A stretch of 64,000 bases of DNA from Porphyrobacter sp. (GCA_027531395.1 JAPZRO010000002.1:1-64000); one strand, 5' to 3'; shown: positions 25,864 through 34,182, counted from the stretch's first letter. The notes: generated by a model not told the origin, from the letters alone. Numbers and translations: made by a program.

Positions 25864-26892
25864 GAACCGCCACCCGAGGGTCTGCCCGCCGTGCCAGGGC
25901 ACGATTTCCTCGCCAGTCACGTGGAGACAAGGCGGCACCGCCACCTCGGCGCGTTCGAGGGTGACGCTGTCCTCGTTCACCGGCAGCTTGTAGAAGGCCG
26001 GGCCGTGGAGCGAGGCGAAGCCCTCGAAGCGGTGGAGCGCGCCTTCCTCGTCGAACACGGTGATGTAGCTTTCGAGCGCAAAGGGCGCGCCGAAGATGCC
26101 CGCGCAGCCGCAGGCGCTTTCCTTGGCGCTGCGCAGGTGCGGGGCCGAATCGGTGCCGAGGAAGAATTTCGGGCTGCCGCTGGTCGCCGCCGCTCGCAGC
26201 GCCAGCCGGTGCGTCTCGCGCTTGGCGACCGGCAGGCAGTAATTGTGCGGCTGGATCCCGCCCACCAGCATGGCGTTGCGGTTGATGTGGAGGTGCTGCG
26301 GGGTGATGGTCGCGGCGACCTGCGGTCCGGCCTCCAGCACGAAATCGACCGCGTCCGAGGTGGTGATATGCTCGAACACCACCCGCAGCTTCGAGAAATT
26401 GGCAACAATCGCCCGCAAGTGCCTCTCGATGAATTCTTTCTCGCGATCGAACACGTCCACCGAATGGTCGGTCACCTCGCCGTGGATGCACAGCACGATG
26501 TCCTCGGCCTCCATCCGCGCGAGCACGGGATAGAGCTTCTCGACATTGGTGACACCGGCGGCCGAATTGGTGGTGGCGTTGGCCGGATACATCTTGGCGG
26601 CGGTGAACACCCCCTCGGCCGCGCCCCGTGCGAGATCGTCGGGATCGGTGTTGTCGGTGAGATAGCAGGTCATCAGCGGCTCGAACTGCACGCCTTCGGG
26701 TACGGCAGCGCGAATGCGATCCCGATAGGCCGCGCCCAGCGCCGTGGTCGTCACCGGCGGGGTGAGGTTGGGCATGACAATCGCCCGGGCGAATTGACGG
26801 GCGGTGTAGGGCACCACTTCGCGCATGATATCACCATCGCGGAAATGCAGGTGCCAGTCATCGGGGCGGCGGATCGTGAGGCGGTCAGTCAT
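25855..26892 (-). CDS. pyrC: dihydroorotase (homodimeric, class II)
   Basis: A 345-residue zinc amidohydrolase that closes carbamoyl-aspartate to dihydroorotate in pyrimidine synthesis. His14 and His16 (DDWHLHFRDG) begin the binuclear metal site, Lys100 (TAAKMYPANATTNS) is the carboxylated bridging lysine, and TITPQHLHINRNAML supplies another conserved segment. Length equals the E. coli type. Only 38 bases separate it from the divergent ygfZ-like gene. Confidence 0.94.
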   Translation of the reverse strand: MTDRLTIRRPDDWHLHFRDGDIMREVVPYTARQFARAIVMPNLTPPVTTTALGAAYRDRIRAAVPEGVQFEPLMTCYLTDNTDPDDLARGAAEGVFTAAKMYPANATTNSAAGVTNVEKLYPVLARMEAEDIVLCIHGEVTDHSVDVFDREKEFIERHLRAIVANFSKLRVVFEHITTSDAVDFVLEAGPQVAATITPQHLHINRNAMLVGGIQPHNYCLPVAKRETHRLALRAAATSGSPKFFLGTDSAPHLRSAKESACGCAGIFGAPFALESYITVFDEEGALHRFEGFASLHGPAFYKLPVNEDSVTLERAEVAVPPCLHVTGEEIVPWHGGQTLGWRFLG

Positions 26893-26930
26893 GGCTTCCC
26901 CTTAGCTGCGGGCGTGCCTATCTGTCACGC

Positions 26931-27665
26931 ATGATGGCAACCCAACTGACTGAACGGGCGATCATCCGCCTCTCGCCCCTCGACGAGGCCGAGGATGTCG
27001 CCGCATTCCTCCAGGGCCTCGTCACCAATGACGTGAAGGGGACCCTGCCCTGCTACGCCGCGCTGCTGACGGCGCAGGGCAAGCATATGTTCGACTTTCT
27101 GGTGTGGGCGGACGGGGCGAGCCTGCTGCTCGACTGCGAGGCGGCCCATGCTGACGAGCTGGTCAAGCGCCTCACCATGTATCGCCTGCGCCGCAAGATC
27201 GCGATCGCGCGGGAGGAAAACCTTGCCGTCCACTGGAGCCCTGACGCGCGCGAAGGCGCCCTCCCCGATCCGCGCCTGCCCGAACTCGGCCACCGCTGGC
27301 TGGCCGCACCCGGGGGCGACAGCGCCGATGCGGCATGGCTCGCCCACCGTCTCTCGCTCGGCGTGCCCGAGGGTCGCGCCGAGCTGGGCGATATCCTGTG
27401 GCTCGAGACCAATGCGGTGGAACTCAACGGCGTCAGCTTCACCAAGGGCTGCTATGTCGGGCAGGAGAACACCGCGCGGATGAACTGGCGCTCCAAGGTC
27501 AACCGCCGGCTGGTGGTGGTGCCGCTGGAGGCCTCGGACGAGGCGCGGCAGCAGGTAGCCTATCCTGTCCTCGGCCTTGCGGTCGATCATCTGCGGGTGG
27601 AGAGCCTCGATCCCGAACGCCTGCCTGCATGGCAGCGCGCGGGCGTCGTGCCTGAAGAAGGCTAG
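26931..27665 (+). CDS. ygfZ: YgfZ/GcvT-domain folate-binding protein
   Basis: A 244-residue aminomethyltransferase-fold protein. KGCYVGQE, here in FTKGCYVGQENTARM near residue 170, is the diagnostic YgfZ motif with its essential cysteine. YgfZ (Iba57/COG0354) uses tetrahydrofolate to support assembly or repair of certain Fe-S enzymes, such as MiaB and radical-SAM proteins. That fits with moaA and the DinG-type helicase elsewhere in the window. Starts at ATG 26931 or 26934; its 3' end overlaps the convergent tetR by 4 bases. Confidence 0.88.
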   Translation: MMATQLTERAIIRLSPLDEAEDVAAFLQGLVTNDVKGTLPCYAALLTAQGKHMFDFLVWADGASLLLDCEAAHADELVKRLTMYRLRRKIAIAREENLAVHWSPDAREGALPDPRLPELGHRWLAAPGGDSADAAWLAHRLSLGVPEGRAELGDILWLETNAVELNGVSFTKGCYVGQENTARMNWRSKVNRRLVVVPLEASDEARQQVAYPVLGLAVDHLRVESLDPERLPAWQRAGVVPEEG

Positions 27666-28261
27666 TTGGCGGTCTCGTAATCGGCGAGGCTCGCTTCGAG
27701 CATCGCGGTTGCCCGTTCGCGCGCCGAATCCCGCGGCAGGCCCAGCGACTTCGCCAGCGCCCCGCCGATCAGCGCATCGCCCAGCGCCATCAGCACCAGC
27801 GTCAGCGTGTCGCGGTGGATGCTCTGCGCCCCGCCCGAATGTTCGGCCTCGCCCGGCGCGAGCTCATCGACCAGATCGTGGATGGTCGAGATAATCGGAT
27901 CGAGCGCGTCCTCGTTGCCGGTAAGCAGCATCCAGCTGGTGAGCGCGCCTGCGCCCTCGCGGTCGAAGGCGTCGAAGGCGAGATCCACCACCTCGCGGGC
28001 CGAACCGAGGCCGGCGCGGCTGGCATGGACGGCGGCGATGATCGTTTCGCACACCGAGCGCGCAAGGTGCTCGGCCAGCGCCTTCTGCAAGCCCGAGGCA
28101 GAGCCGAAATGGTGCAGCAGATTGGCATGGGTGCGCCCGATCCGCGTCGCGACCGCTTTCAGCGTCACCGACTGCGGCCCGGTCTCGATCAGCAGCGCGC
28201 GCGCCGCAGCGAGCGCAGAACTGCGCGATTCCTCGGGTGTTAACCTTTTGCGGACGACCAT
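27662..28261 (-). CDS. TetR family transcriptional regulator
   Basis: A 199-residue regulator. The N-terminal helix-turn-helix spans about residues 30-52 (VTLKAVATRIGRTHANLLHHFGS), with the TetR-typical phenylalanine at the end of the recognition helix. The remaining helices form a ligand pocket and dimer interface. Ligand and targets are unknown. The N-terminus is rich in Ser and Ala. It lies alone between ygfZ and the GNAT gene, with no obviously palindromic operator nearby. Confidence 0.85.
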   Translation of the reverse strand: MVVRKRLTPEESRSSALAAARALLIETGPQSVTLKAVATRIGRTHANLLHHFGSASGLQKALAEHLARSVCETIIAAVHASRAGLGSAREVVDLAFDAFDREGAGALTSWMLLTGNEDALDPIISTIHDLVDELAPGEAEHSGGAQSIHRDTLTLVLMALGDALIGGALAKSLGLPRDSARERATAMLEASLADYETAN

Positions 28262-28322
28262 AGGGCCGAGTTCCTAGTCGGATTTGCAGATACGGACAAC
28301 CCGAGGGAATCGGGCCGAGCCG

Positions 28323-28859
28323 TCAGGCGGCGCGGGCAAACGGCGCGGGGTCCATGTCGACCTTGAGATCGAGCGCATATTCGACCGAGTCGACCATGCC
28401 CCCGCGTGCGAGACTGAAGCGCTTGCCGGGCCGTCCCGTGGGCACAAAGCCGAGCTTGCGCAGCACCTTGCCCGAGGCAGGGTTGTCGGCGAAGTGCCCC
28501 GCGACCACGCGCCGGTGGCCCAGCGCGCGGGCGATCTTGAGCACCGCGCCCGCAGCCTCGGTGGCATAGCCGCGGCCCCAGTGCGCGCGCGCGATCCAGT
28601 AACCGAGTTCGGGCTGCCCCTCGTGCTCGCCCATCCCTGCGCTGCCGATTACGCCGGTTCCGGGGATGGTCACGAGGAAGTGCGGCAGGCGCAGGTCCTG
28701 CGGCAGCGCGGCAAAGCTGCGCGCATCATCGAGCGAATAGGGCCACGGCGCACGCGCGAGATTGCGCACGATCCCCTCCTCGCCGATGCCGGCCAAGATT
28801 GCGCCACTATCCTCGGGGAAAGCGGGCCTCAGGAACAGTCTTTCACTGCGATGGAACAC
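28323..28859 (-). CDS. GNAT-family N-acetyltransferase (RimJ/RimL type)
   Basis: A 178-residue acetyltransferase. It opens with TERLxLRP-like SERLFLRPAF and contains PELGYWIARAHWGRGYATEA, the acetyl-CoA pyrophosphate-binding signature of RimJ/RimL-like enzymes, then HFADNPASGKVLRKLGF. Likely acetylates a protein N-terminus or small amine. I chose GTG 28859 because GGGAGAAG lies five bases upstream; a longer reading from ATG 28916 lacks a ribosome-binding site. Confidence 0.82.
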   Translation of the reverse strand: MFHRSERLFLRPAFPEDSGAILAGIGEEGIVRNLARAPWPYSLDDARSFAALPQDLRLPHFLVTIPGTGVIGSAGMGEHEGQPELGYWIARAHWGRGYATEAAGAVLKIARALGHRRVVAGHFADNPASGKVLRKLGFVPTGRPGKRFSLARGGMVDSVEYALDLKVDMDPAPFARAA

Positions 28860-28965
28860 GAGACTTCTCCCTACCTCGCCCCGCGCCGCCCTAGGGCCGA
28901 CGCATGACAATTTCATGGCCGCGAAATTTTGTGATTCGCGGGCCTTTGTGAGGGAGAATGCAAGA

Positions 28966-29007
28966 AGGGAGACGGACCCCCTCGACTGAGGACGGTCCCG
29001 TCTCCCT
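28966..29007 (-). terminator. terminator hairpin of the rplU-rpmA operon
   Basis: Arms at 28966-28978 and 28994-29007 pair over about 13 bp with a single-base bulge. On the minus strand the stem is followed by TTCTTGCATT. The position, about 65 bases past the rpmA stop, fits termination of the ribosomal protein operon. Confidence 0.65.
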
Positions 29008-29071
29008 CATGTGCGGGTCTTGCACCCGCCGGGACCATCCTGCCGGACGATCCCTTCAGCGAATCGTCCGC

Positions 29072-29341
29072 TTATTCGGCGGCTTCGGCCATCGCGTCTA
29101 CCGACACGTATTTGCGGCCGAGCTTGCCCGAGTGGAATCGCACCACGCCGGCGTCGAGCGCATAGAGGGTGTGATCCTTGCCCATGCCGACGTTGACGCC
29201 CGGATAGACGCGGGTGCCGCGCTGACGGATGATGATGTTGCCGCCGACCACTTCCTGGCCGCCGAACTTCTTCACGCCGAGGCGACGACCGGCCGAATCA
29301 CGACCGTTACGCGACGAACCGCCTGCTTTCTTGTGTGCCAT
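29072..29341 (-). CDS. rpmA: 50S ribosomal protein L27
   Basis: An 89-residue ribosomal protein beginning [16 protein letters not shown]. The flexible N-terminal tail reaches the peptidyl transferase centre. There is no cleavable leader of the Firmicutes type. The core [21 protein letters not shown] is standard. It is the second gene of the conserved rplU-rpmA operon, 14 bases after rplU. obgE, often downstream, is not here; a terminator follows instead. Confidence 0.97.
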   Translation of the reverse strand: MAHKKAGGSSRNGRDSAGRRLGVKKFGGQEVVGGNIIIRQRGTRVYPGVNVGMGKDHTLYALDAGVVRFHSGKLGRKYVSVDAMAEAAE

Positions 29342-29355
29342 GGTTCAGTCGCTCC

Positions 29356-29730
29356 TTATTCTGCAGCAGCTTCGGCCGAGGCTTCAGCCTTGGTCTTCTT
29401 GGCAGCGGCCTTCTTGGCCGGCTTGGCTTCGCCAGCGCCCACGGCGGTGATGCGCAGCAGGGTCATCTGCTGGCGGTGGCCGTTCTTGCGGCGATAGTTG
29501 TGGCGGCGACGCTTCTTGAAGACGACCACCTTCTCGCTCTTGGCCTGGGCGATGATTTCCGCCGAGACGGTCACCGACTTGGCGTCGGCCAGGGTTTCAC
29601 CCTCACCGGCCAGCAGGACGTCACCCAGCGTGATCGTGTCGCCGGCTTCGCCTGCGAGCTTTTCAACGGCAATCTTGTCTCCGGCGGCAACGCGGTACTG
29701 TTTGCCGCCCGTGCGCACTACAGCGAACAT
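29356..29730 (-). CDS. rplU: 50S ribosomal protein L21 with Ala/Lys-rich C-terminal extension
   Basis: A 124-residue L21. The first 103 residues are canonical ([19 protein letters not shown] at the start, [15 protein letters not shown] near 72-86). A 20-residue tail rich in Ala, Lys and Glu extends beyond the usual end, as in several alphaproteobacteria; it is probably disordered and contacts rRNA. Transcribed from a promoter about 100 bases upstream. Confidence 0.97.
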   Translation of the reverse strand: MFAVVRTGGKQYRVAAGDKIAVEKLAGEAGDTITLGDVLLAGEGETLADAKSVTVSAEIIAQAKSEKVVVFKKRRRHNYRRKNGHRQQMTLLRITAVGAGEAKPAKKAAAKKTKAEASAEAAAE

Positions 29731-29836
29731 GGCTTTATACTCTCGATCTTGAGCTGTGTCCGGCAGAGCGTGGCGAACCTTGCCAACCGAACGTCAGTGC
29801 GAGGCTTGCGAAGGTGCAGCCCCGGAAAGATGGGTG

Positions 29837-29865
29837 CCGTTAGGGGAAAGGCGCGGGCAAGTCAA
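29837..29865 (-). promoter_or_regulatory. sigma-70-type promoter for rplU-rpmA
   Basis: On the minus strand TTGACT (29860-29865) and TAACGG (29837-29842) are separated by exactly 17 bases. This is a good match to the alphaproteobacterial housekeeping consensus. It predicts a leader of about 100 nt before rplU, long enough for autogenous control, although I recognise no specific leader structure. Confidence 0.6.
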
Positions 29866-29967
29866 CGCCCTCGCCCGGCAAAAATCGCCCGCCAGCCAAT
29901 CGCGCGTCAATATGACAGGTGGCTTTGCCATTGGCGGGGGTGCATGGTAACGACGCTTGGGGTCTAT

Positions 29968-30468
29968 ATGTTTGTGCGACGGAAAATCTGGGTTCTGCTT
30001 CCGCTGATGGCGGGCCTTGGTGCCTGCGCCAGCAGTGATGCGCGCTATCCTTCACTGGCGATGCGCCCGTTCGAGACCGCGCCGCCCGCTGCCGCACCGG
30101 AACCGCCCGCCGAACCGACTCGTCCGCTGGCAGGCCCTGCCGCGCTCGCGGAACTGGCCGCCCGGGCGGTCGCCGCCAACGAGGCCTTCACCAGCCAGCA
30201 GCCCGCTGCATCCCGGCTCGCCCGCGCGGCCTTTGGCCAGCCGGTCGAAAGCGATGCCCGCGCCCGCGCGCTGGTGGCGATGGCCGATCTGGCGGCGAGG
30301 CGCGGGGCAACTTCGGCGGTGCTCGCCGAGCTTGACCGGCTCGCGGCGGACAGCGCCATCACCTTCGCTCCGGCGCAAGAGATCGAGGCGACCCGTTCGC
30401 GGGTCCTGATTCTGGTTCAGGGACAAGACGCAGCCATGGCGCGTCTGTGGGAGGAAATGGGACAATGA
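29968..30468 (+). CDS. putative lipoprotein upstream of the Fnr-type regulator
   Basis: A 166-residue protein. MFVRRKIWVLLPLMAGLGAC is a lipoprotein signal with lipobox cysteine at residue 20. A Pro/Ala-rich linker follows, then a helical Ala-rich region with an Arg/Glu pattern. No family recognised. The start at ATG 29968 is preceded by TTGGGG; ATG 29944 is in frame but less suited to the signal. Its stop overlaps the start of the Fnr-type gene (ATGA), so the two are translationally coupled. Confidence 0.65.
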   Translation: MFVRRKIWVLLPLMAGLGACASSDARYPSLAMRPFETAPPAAAPEPPAEPTRPLAGPAALAELAARAVAANEAFTSQQPAASRLARAAFGQPVESDARARALVAMADLAARRGATSAVLAELDRLAADSAITFAPAQEIEATRSRVLILVQGQDAAMARLWEEMGQ

Positions 30469-31154
30469 ACCTCGCCTGCAGCACCTGCCCGGTGAAGGAG
30501 AACGCTGCCTGCGCGGTGCTCACCCCCGAGGAACGCGACGCGATGGCCGCCGCCGGACGCACCCGCACGCTGAAGCGCGGCGAGATGCTGTTCGCCGCCG
30601 GAGACGAGGACGCCGCCTGCGCGACCTTGCAGAGCGGCGCGCTCAAGGTCTCGGCAATCGATGCCGACGGCAACGAGCAGATCCTTGCGCTGGTCCATCC
30701 GGCCGGCTTCATCGGCGAGCTGTTCGCGCCCTTTGCCCATCACGACGTGGTCGCGCTGACCGAAAGCCGCCTGTGCACCTTCGCCAAGCGCGACATCGAG
30801 CGCGCGATCGAGGATTACCCTGCCCTCGCCCGCGCGCTGCTGCGCCGCAGCCAGGCTGATCTGCTGGCAACCCGCACGCTGCTGGAACTCACCGGCCATG
30901 CCAGTGCCGAGGCGCGTCTGGCCGCGCTGCTGCACGATTTCGCCAATGCCGCGAGCGACACCTCGTGCCACCCGGCGCGCCGCTTCGATCTGCCGCTGAC
31001 GCGCGGCGAGATCGCCAATATGCTCGGTCTGACGATCGAGACGGTGAGCCGCAAGCTCGGCGAGCTGGAAGACACCGGCGCGATCCAGCGCGAAGGCAAG
31101 CGCGGTATCATCATCCTCGACGTGGAACTGCTCCAGGATATCTCGGGCAGATAA
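30465..31154 (+). CDS. Fnr/FnrN-type oxygen-sensing transcriptional regulator (Crp-Fnr family)
   Basis: A 229-residue regulator with an N-terminal cyclic-nucleotide-type beta-barrel and a C-terminal winged helix. Cys5, Cys8 and Cys16 (Cx2Cx7C, the spacing of rhizobial FnrN) plus Cys104 in SRLCTFAKRD match the four ligands of the oxygen-labile [4Fe-4S] cluster. The recognition helix contains ETVSR (192-196), the ExxSR pattern that reads TTGAT half-sites. It should activate or repress genes when oxygen falls. A matching site lies at 31712-31725. Confidence 0.88.
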   Translation: MNLACSTCPVKENAACAVLTPEERDAMAAAGRTRTLKRGEMLFAAGDEDAACATLQSGALKVSAIDADGNEQILALVHPAGFIGELFAPFAHHDVVALTESRLCTFAKRDIERAIEDYPALARALLRRSQADLLATRTLLELTGHASAEARLAALLHDFANAASDTSCHPARRFDLPLTRGEIANMLGLTIETVSRKLGELEDTGAIQREGKRGIIILDVELLQDISGR

Positions 31155-31161
31155 AGAAACA

Positions 31162-31187
31162 GGGCGGTAAGCCTGTGCCTACCGCCC
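31162..31187 (-). terminator. intrinsic terminator between convergent genes
   Basis: GGGCGGTA (31162-31169) pairs perfectly with TACCGCCC (31180-31187) across a 10-base loop. On the minus strand the stem is followed by TGTTTCTTTATC, a T-rich tail, so it best serves the leftward membrane-protein gene, and it may also stop the Fnr-type transcript. Confidence 0.7.
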
Positions 31188-31219
31188 CGCAGTCGGGGAG
31201 CTTGTCAGGTAGCCGGCGC

Positions 31220-31657
31220 TCAGGCGACGATGGCGGCGATCACCGCCACCGCGAGGCCCCAGCACACCAGCAGCACCGGCAGGATCAGCACCTGCGTGGT
31301 GGCATCGCGCGCGGTCAAGCGGCCGGTGTTGGTCATGATCCCGCGGGTCTCGAATTCGCCGAGGGTTTCGGGCTCGGAAGAATTGTCCTTGAGGCGCGTC
31401 CAGATCGCCGGGACGCCGAAGGCGGCGACGATCAGCAGCACGATGATCGCCATCGGGATCGCCAGCACCGGATTGGCAAAGGCACTGCCGACAATCACCA
31501 GAAAGCCGAGATAGCAGGCGATGGTGGCCCCGTAGAGCGCAGTCGGCAGGCCGAAATTGCGGTCACCTTCGACCTGATGGCGCACCGGGGCGTCAGCGGG
31601 GTGATCGACGATGCGGGCGTCGCCGCGGGCGATGAGATCGTGGACGATGTGGCTCAT
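31220..31657 (-). CDS. small membrane protein of unknown function behind an FNR box
   Basis: A 145-residue protein with three hydrophobic segments, about residues 42-62, 64-85 and 123-143, and a charged loop containing RLKDNSSEPETLGEFETRG between the second and third. No cofactor or catalytic motif is visible and I recognise no family. AGGAGG lies eight bases before the ATG. The promoter has an FNR-type site at the activating distance and a GATAAT -10, so it is probably induced under low oxygen by the regulator encoded 66 bases beyond its stop. Confidence 0.72.
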   Translation of the reverse strand: MSHIVHDLIARGDARIVDHPADAPVRHQVEGDRNFGLPTALYGATIACYLGFLVIVGSAFANPVLAIPMAIIVLLIVAAFGVPAIWTRLKDNSSEPETLGEFETRGIMTNTGRLTARDATTQVLILPVLLVCWGLAVAVIAAIVA

Positions 31658-31685
31658 GGGTGATCCTCCTGATGTTGGGAGGAGG

Positions 31686-31725
31686 ATTATCCGGCGCGCG
31701 GCCCCTGCGCTTTGACCGGGATCAA
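31686..31725 (-). promoter_or_regulatory. FNR-activated promoter with FNR box 31712-31725
   Basis: TTGAC-CGGG-ATCAA (31712-31725) matches the FNR consensus TTGAT-N4-ATCAA at nine of ten defined positions. On the minus strand, GATAAT (31686-31691) is a good -10 and predicts a start near 31678-31679, which puts the box centre near -40/-41, the class II activation position. The 21-base leader then reaches the AGGAGG of the gene starting at 31657. Confidence 0.72.
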
Positions 31726-31726
31726 A

Positions 31727-32173
31727 TCAAGCCTGCCACCGCGCAAGATCGCTGTGATCCTGTTCGCGCGGCTCGATCCAGTGCCACTGGCCGTCACGCT
31801 TTTCGCGCTTCCAGAACCACGCGGCGCTCTTGAGATGGTCCATGCAGAAATCGACCGCGTCGATCGCGTCGCGGCGATGGAGCGCGGCGGCCGAGACGCA
31901 GACGATCGGCTCGCCCGGGCGCAGCACGCCGACACGGTGGACCATTAGCAGGCCCATCAGTTCGAAGCGGGCAAAGGCGCGGTCCGCCAGTTCGTGCATC
32001 CCGGGCAGGGTCAGCGGTTCGTAATGGGTGAGCTCGAGCGCCTCGACCCCCTGATCATAGCGGACCTCGCCCACGAAGGTGCACACGCCCCCGAGGCCGG
32101 GATTGGCCTGGGTGAACGGGCCGATCAGCGTGCCGGGGATGAACATCTGGTGGAGCAGGCGGATATCGCGCAC
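31727..32173 (-). CDS. moaE: molybdopterin synthase catalytic subunit MoaE
   Basis: A 148-residue subunit that, with two thiocarboxylated MoaD chains, inserts sulfur into precursor Z (cPMP) to form molybdopterin. GLGGVCTFVGEVR, MVHRVGVLRPGEPIVCVSAAA and LKSAAWFWKREK, which holds the active-site lysine, are diagnostic. I chose GTG 32173, four bases after the moaD stop with GGGGGG upstream. A longer reading to 32251 would run through moaD and lacks family similarity. Confidence 0.92.
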   Translation of the reverse strand: MRDIRLLHQMFIPGTLIGPFTQANPGLGGVCTFVGEVRYDQGVEALELTHYEPLTLPGMHELADRAFARFELMGLLMVHRVGVLRPGEPIVCVSAAALHRRDAIDAVDFCMDHLKSAAWFWKREKRDGQWHWIEPREQDHSDLARWQA

Positions 32174-32177
32174 GCGA

Positions 32178-32417
32178 TCAGCCCCCCGACACCGGCGGGA
32201 GCAATGCGATCTCGTCGCCCTCGCCCGCCTGCAAGCCCGCCTTGTCGGCAATCAGCGCGCCGTTCAGCGCGACGCGGTTGCGCGGATCATCCACCGCCTC
32301 GGCCAGCGCGGAAGGCAGCGCGGCCTTGAGCCCAGCCCAGTCGAGCGGGGCCGAGAGCTGGAGCGAGGGCGCGCCCGCGAGATCGGCGAGTTTGCCGAGG
32401 AAGACGATTGTGACCAC
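32178..32417 (-). CDS. moaD: molybdopterin synthase sulfur-carrier subunit MoaD
   Basis: A 79-residue ubiquitin-fold protein ending in PPVSGG. The terminal Gly-Gly is adenylated by MoeB and converted to a thiocarboxylate that donates sulfur in molybdopterin synthase. VNGALIADKAGLQ-type strands are typical of the fold. It lies one base after moaA and just before moaE. Confidence 0.92.
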   Translation of the reverse strand: MVTIVFLGKLADLAGAPSLQLSAPLDWAGLKAALPSALAEAVDDPRNRVALNGALIADKAGLQAGEGDEIALLPPVSGG

Positions 32418-32418
32418 C

Positions 32419-33483
32419 CTATCCCCCCGTCATCGACATATGCCGCGGCACAGCAGGCGCAGCCCCGCGCGCGTCCATGCGGAAGTGGTGTTTTTCCGGC
32501 TTGATGCGGAGCGCCTCGTCGAGCGCGGCAGCAAGGTTCGCTTCCGGCGCCTCGGAACGCAAAGCCGCGCGCAGATCGACCCGCTCGCCCCCGCCGAGGC
32601 AGGGATAGAGCTGGCCGGTCGCGGTCACCCGCAGCCGGTTGCAGCCCGCGCAGAAATTATTGGTGTGCGGGGTGATGAAGCCCAACTTGCCGCCGGTCTC
32701 GGCCACATCGACATAGGCCGAGGGGCCACCGGTGCGGTGATCGCTCTCGGTCAGCGTCCAGCGCGCCTCCAGCGAGCGGCGCACTTCATCGAGCGGGAGA
32801 TACTGGTCGAGCCGCTCCTCCTCGACATCGCCTAGCGGCATGACCTCGATCAGGGTCACGTCGTGGCCCTCGCCGTGGCCCCAGGCGATGAGATCCGGGA
32901 GTTCCTCGCCGTTAACGCCCTTCAGCGCCACGGCGTTGAGCTTGACCTTGAGCCCCGCCGCCTTGGCCGCCGCGATCCCCTCCAGCACTTGCGGCAGGCT
33001 ATCACGCCGGGTCAGCGCGGCGAATTTCTCCCGGTCGAGCGTGTCGAGCGAAACGTTGACCCGCTTCACCCCCGCCTTGGCCAGCGCTTCGGCGTGTTCG
33101 GCAAGCTGGGTGCCGTTGGTGGTGAGCGTCAGCTCCTGCAGATCATGCCCCAGCCTGCGCCCTAGCGCGGTAAACAGGTCGATGATGTCGCGCCGCACCA
33201 GCGGCTCGCCCCCGGTGATGCGGATCTTGGTCACCCCGCGCGCGATGAAGCCGGTGGCAAGCTCGTAGAGCTCCTCGAGGCTCAGTACCTCCTTCTTGGG
33301 CAGGAAGGTCATGCGCTCGGGCATGCAATAGGAACAGCGCAGGTCGCAGCGGTCGGTGACCGAGAGGCGCAGATAGGTGATGCGGCGCTGAAAGGCGTCG
33401 ACCAGCGGACGCGCCGCGCCTGCTTCGGGAAGCAGGATCAGGTCGGGCTGGCGAGGAGAGGGCGCGGACACGGCATCATTCAT
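32419..33483 (-). CDS. moaA: GTP 3',8-cyclase MoaA (radical SAM)
   Basis: A 354-residue radical-SAM enzyme that converts GTP to 3',8-cyclo-GTP, the first step of molybdenum cofactor synthesis. The N-terminal cluster motif CDLRCSYC (Cx3Cx2C) binds the SAM [4Fe-4S] cluster; CAGCNRLRVTATGQLYPC carries the C-terminal substrate cluster. The chain ends in a conserved Gly-Gly (MTGG). moaC is not in the window. The start overlaps the preceding gene's end by 8 bases. Confidence 0.94.
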   Translation of the reverse strand: MNDAVSAPSPRQPDLILLPEAGAARPLVDAFQRRITYLRLSVTDRCDLRCSYCMPERMTFLPKKEVLSLEELYELATGFIARGVTKIRITGGEPLVRRDIIDLFTALGRRLGHDLQELTLTTNGTQLAEHAEALAKAGVKRVNVSLDTLDREKFAALTRRDSLPQVLEGIAAAKAAGLKVKLNAVALKGVNGEELPDLIAWGHGEGHDVTLIEVMPLGDVEEERLDQYLPLDEVRRSLEARWTLTESDHRTGGPSAYVDVAETGGKLGFITPHTNNFCAGCNRLRVTATGQLYPCLGGGERVDLRAALRSEAPEANLAAALDEALRIKPEKHHFRMDARGAAPAVPRHMSMTGG

Positions 33484-33793
33484 GGCACACGAGATAGTGG
33501 CCTGTCACGCCGGGCGCATCTGCCAAAAAGCGTAAGGCCGCCTTGCGGGCCTCGCCCTCGCCTCCGGCAAGGACATTGACCCGCTTGGGCGCCGCCTCGC
33601 GCGCCAGATCGCGCGCCAGAGCCAGCCGCCAGTCGCGGTGGTCGTGCCCGGCCGGCGGGAGCATGACAACGAGCGCGGTCACCTCGGGATCGGCCAGCGC
33701 GGCGCGGGCCGCTTCGAGGTGGAATGCCATGACAGCCCCGGCCGCATCGAGCGGGCCATCCGGCAAGGCGGTGACCTCGATCTGCCGCTGCAT
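33476..33793 (-). CDS. small protein, possible Rossmann-like fold, between folB and moaA
   Basis: A 105-residue protein. Alternating strands and helices are suggested by VTALVVMLPPAG and APKRVNVLAGG, which resemble part of a nucleotide-binding or SDR-like fold, but no glycine-rich dinucleotide motif is present. ATG 33793 overlaps the folB stop (ATGA), and the 3' end overlaps moaA by 8 bases, so expression is coupled on both sides. Function is unknown; a role in pterin or Moco synthesis is only a guess from position. Confidence 0.6.
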   Translation of the reverse strand: MQRQIEVTALPDGPLDAAGAVMAFHLEAARAALADPEVTALVVMLPPAGHDHRDWRLALARDLAREAAPKRVNVLAGGEGEARKAALRFLADAPGVTGHYLVCHE

Positions 33794-34182
33794 CAACCCG
33801 CCCCGTGATCCGCCGAACGTTCGCGGTGGAGCGTGATGCCGATCTGCTCGCCCGCTTCGGCAATCGCCAGCTTGACGATCTTGACCGTCACCGCCTGCAC
33901 CCTCGCGTCCTGCACGAACAGGGTCTGGCAGATGTGATCGGCCACCGCCTCGATCAGCTTGAAATGCACGCCCGCAGGCAGACCGCCGGTCGCTGCGAAC
34001 TTCAAATCCATGTAGTTCTTGGACGCGTCGAGCGGGGTTTCGGGATCGTAGCGCTCCGCCACGGCATAGCTCGCCGCGATCGAGATGCGCAGCGGCTGGG
34101 GCTTGCCGGTCTCCTCGGAATAGATGCCGGTGAGGACATCGACGACGAGATCGTTGACTTCGAGGGTAAGCGAATCACTCAT
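33793..34182 (-). CDS. folB: dihydroneopterin aldolase
   Basis: A 129-residue enzyme of the tunnelling fold that cleaves 7,8-dihydroneopterin to 6-hydroxymethyl-dihydropterin and glycolaldehyde in folate synthesis. VNDLVVDVLTGIYSEE supplies the N-terminal strand and the conserved glutamate; ASKNYMDLK and VTVKIVKLAIAE, with the catalytic lysine, fit the family. Start at ATG 34182, 11 bases downstream of the methyltransferase gene. Confidence 0.87.
   Translation of the reverse strand: MSDSLTLEVNDLVVDVLTGIYSEETGKPQPLRISIAASYAVAERYDPETPLDASKNYMDLKFAATGGLPAGVHFKLIEAVADHICQTLFVQDARVQAVTVKIVKLAIAEAGEQIGITLHRERSADHGAG

Noticed and set aside
30465..31154. Assignment of the regulator as CRP or FixK
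   Set aside because: The Cx2Cx7C plus Cys104 set is an Fnr/FnrN feature that CRP and most FixK proteins lack.
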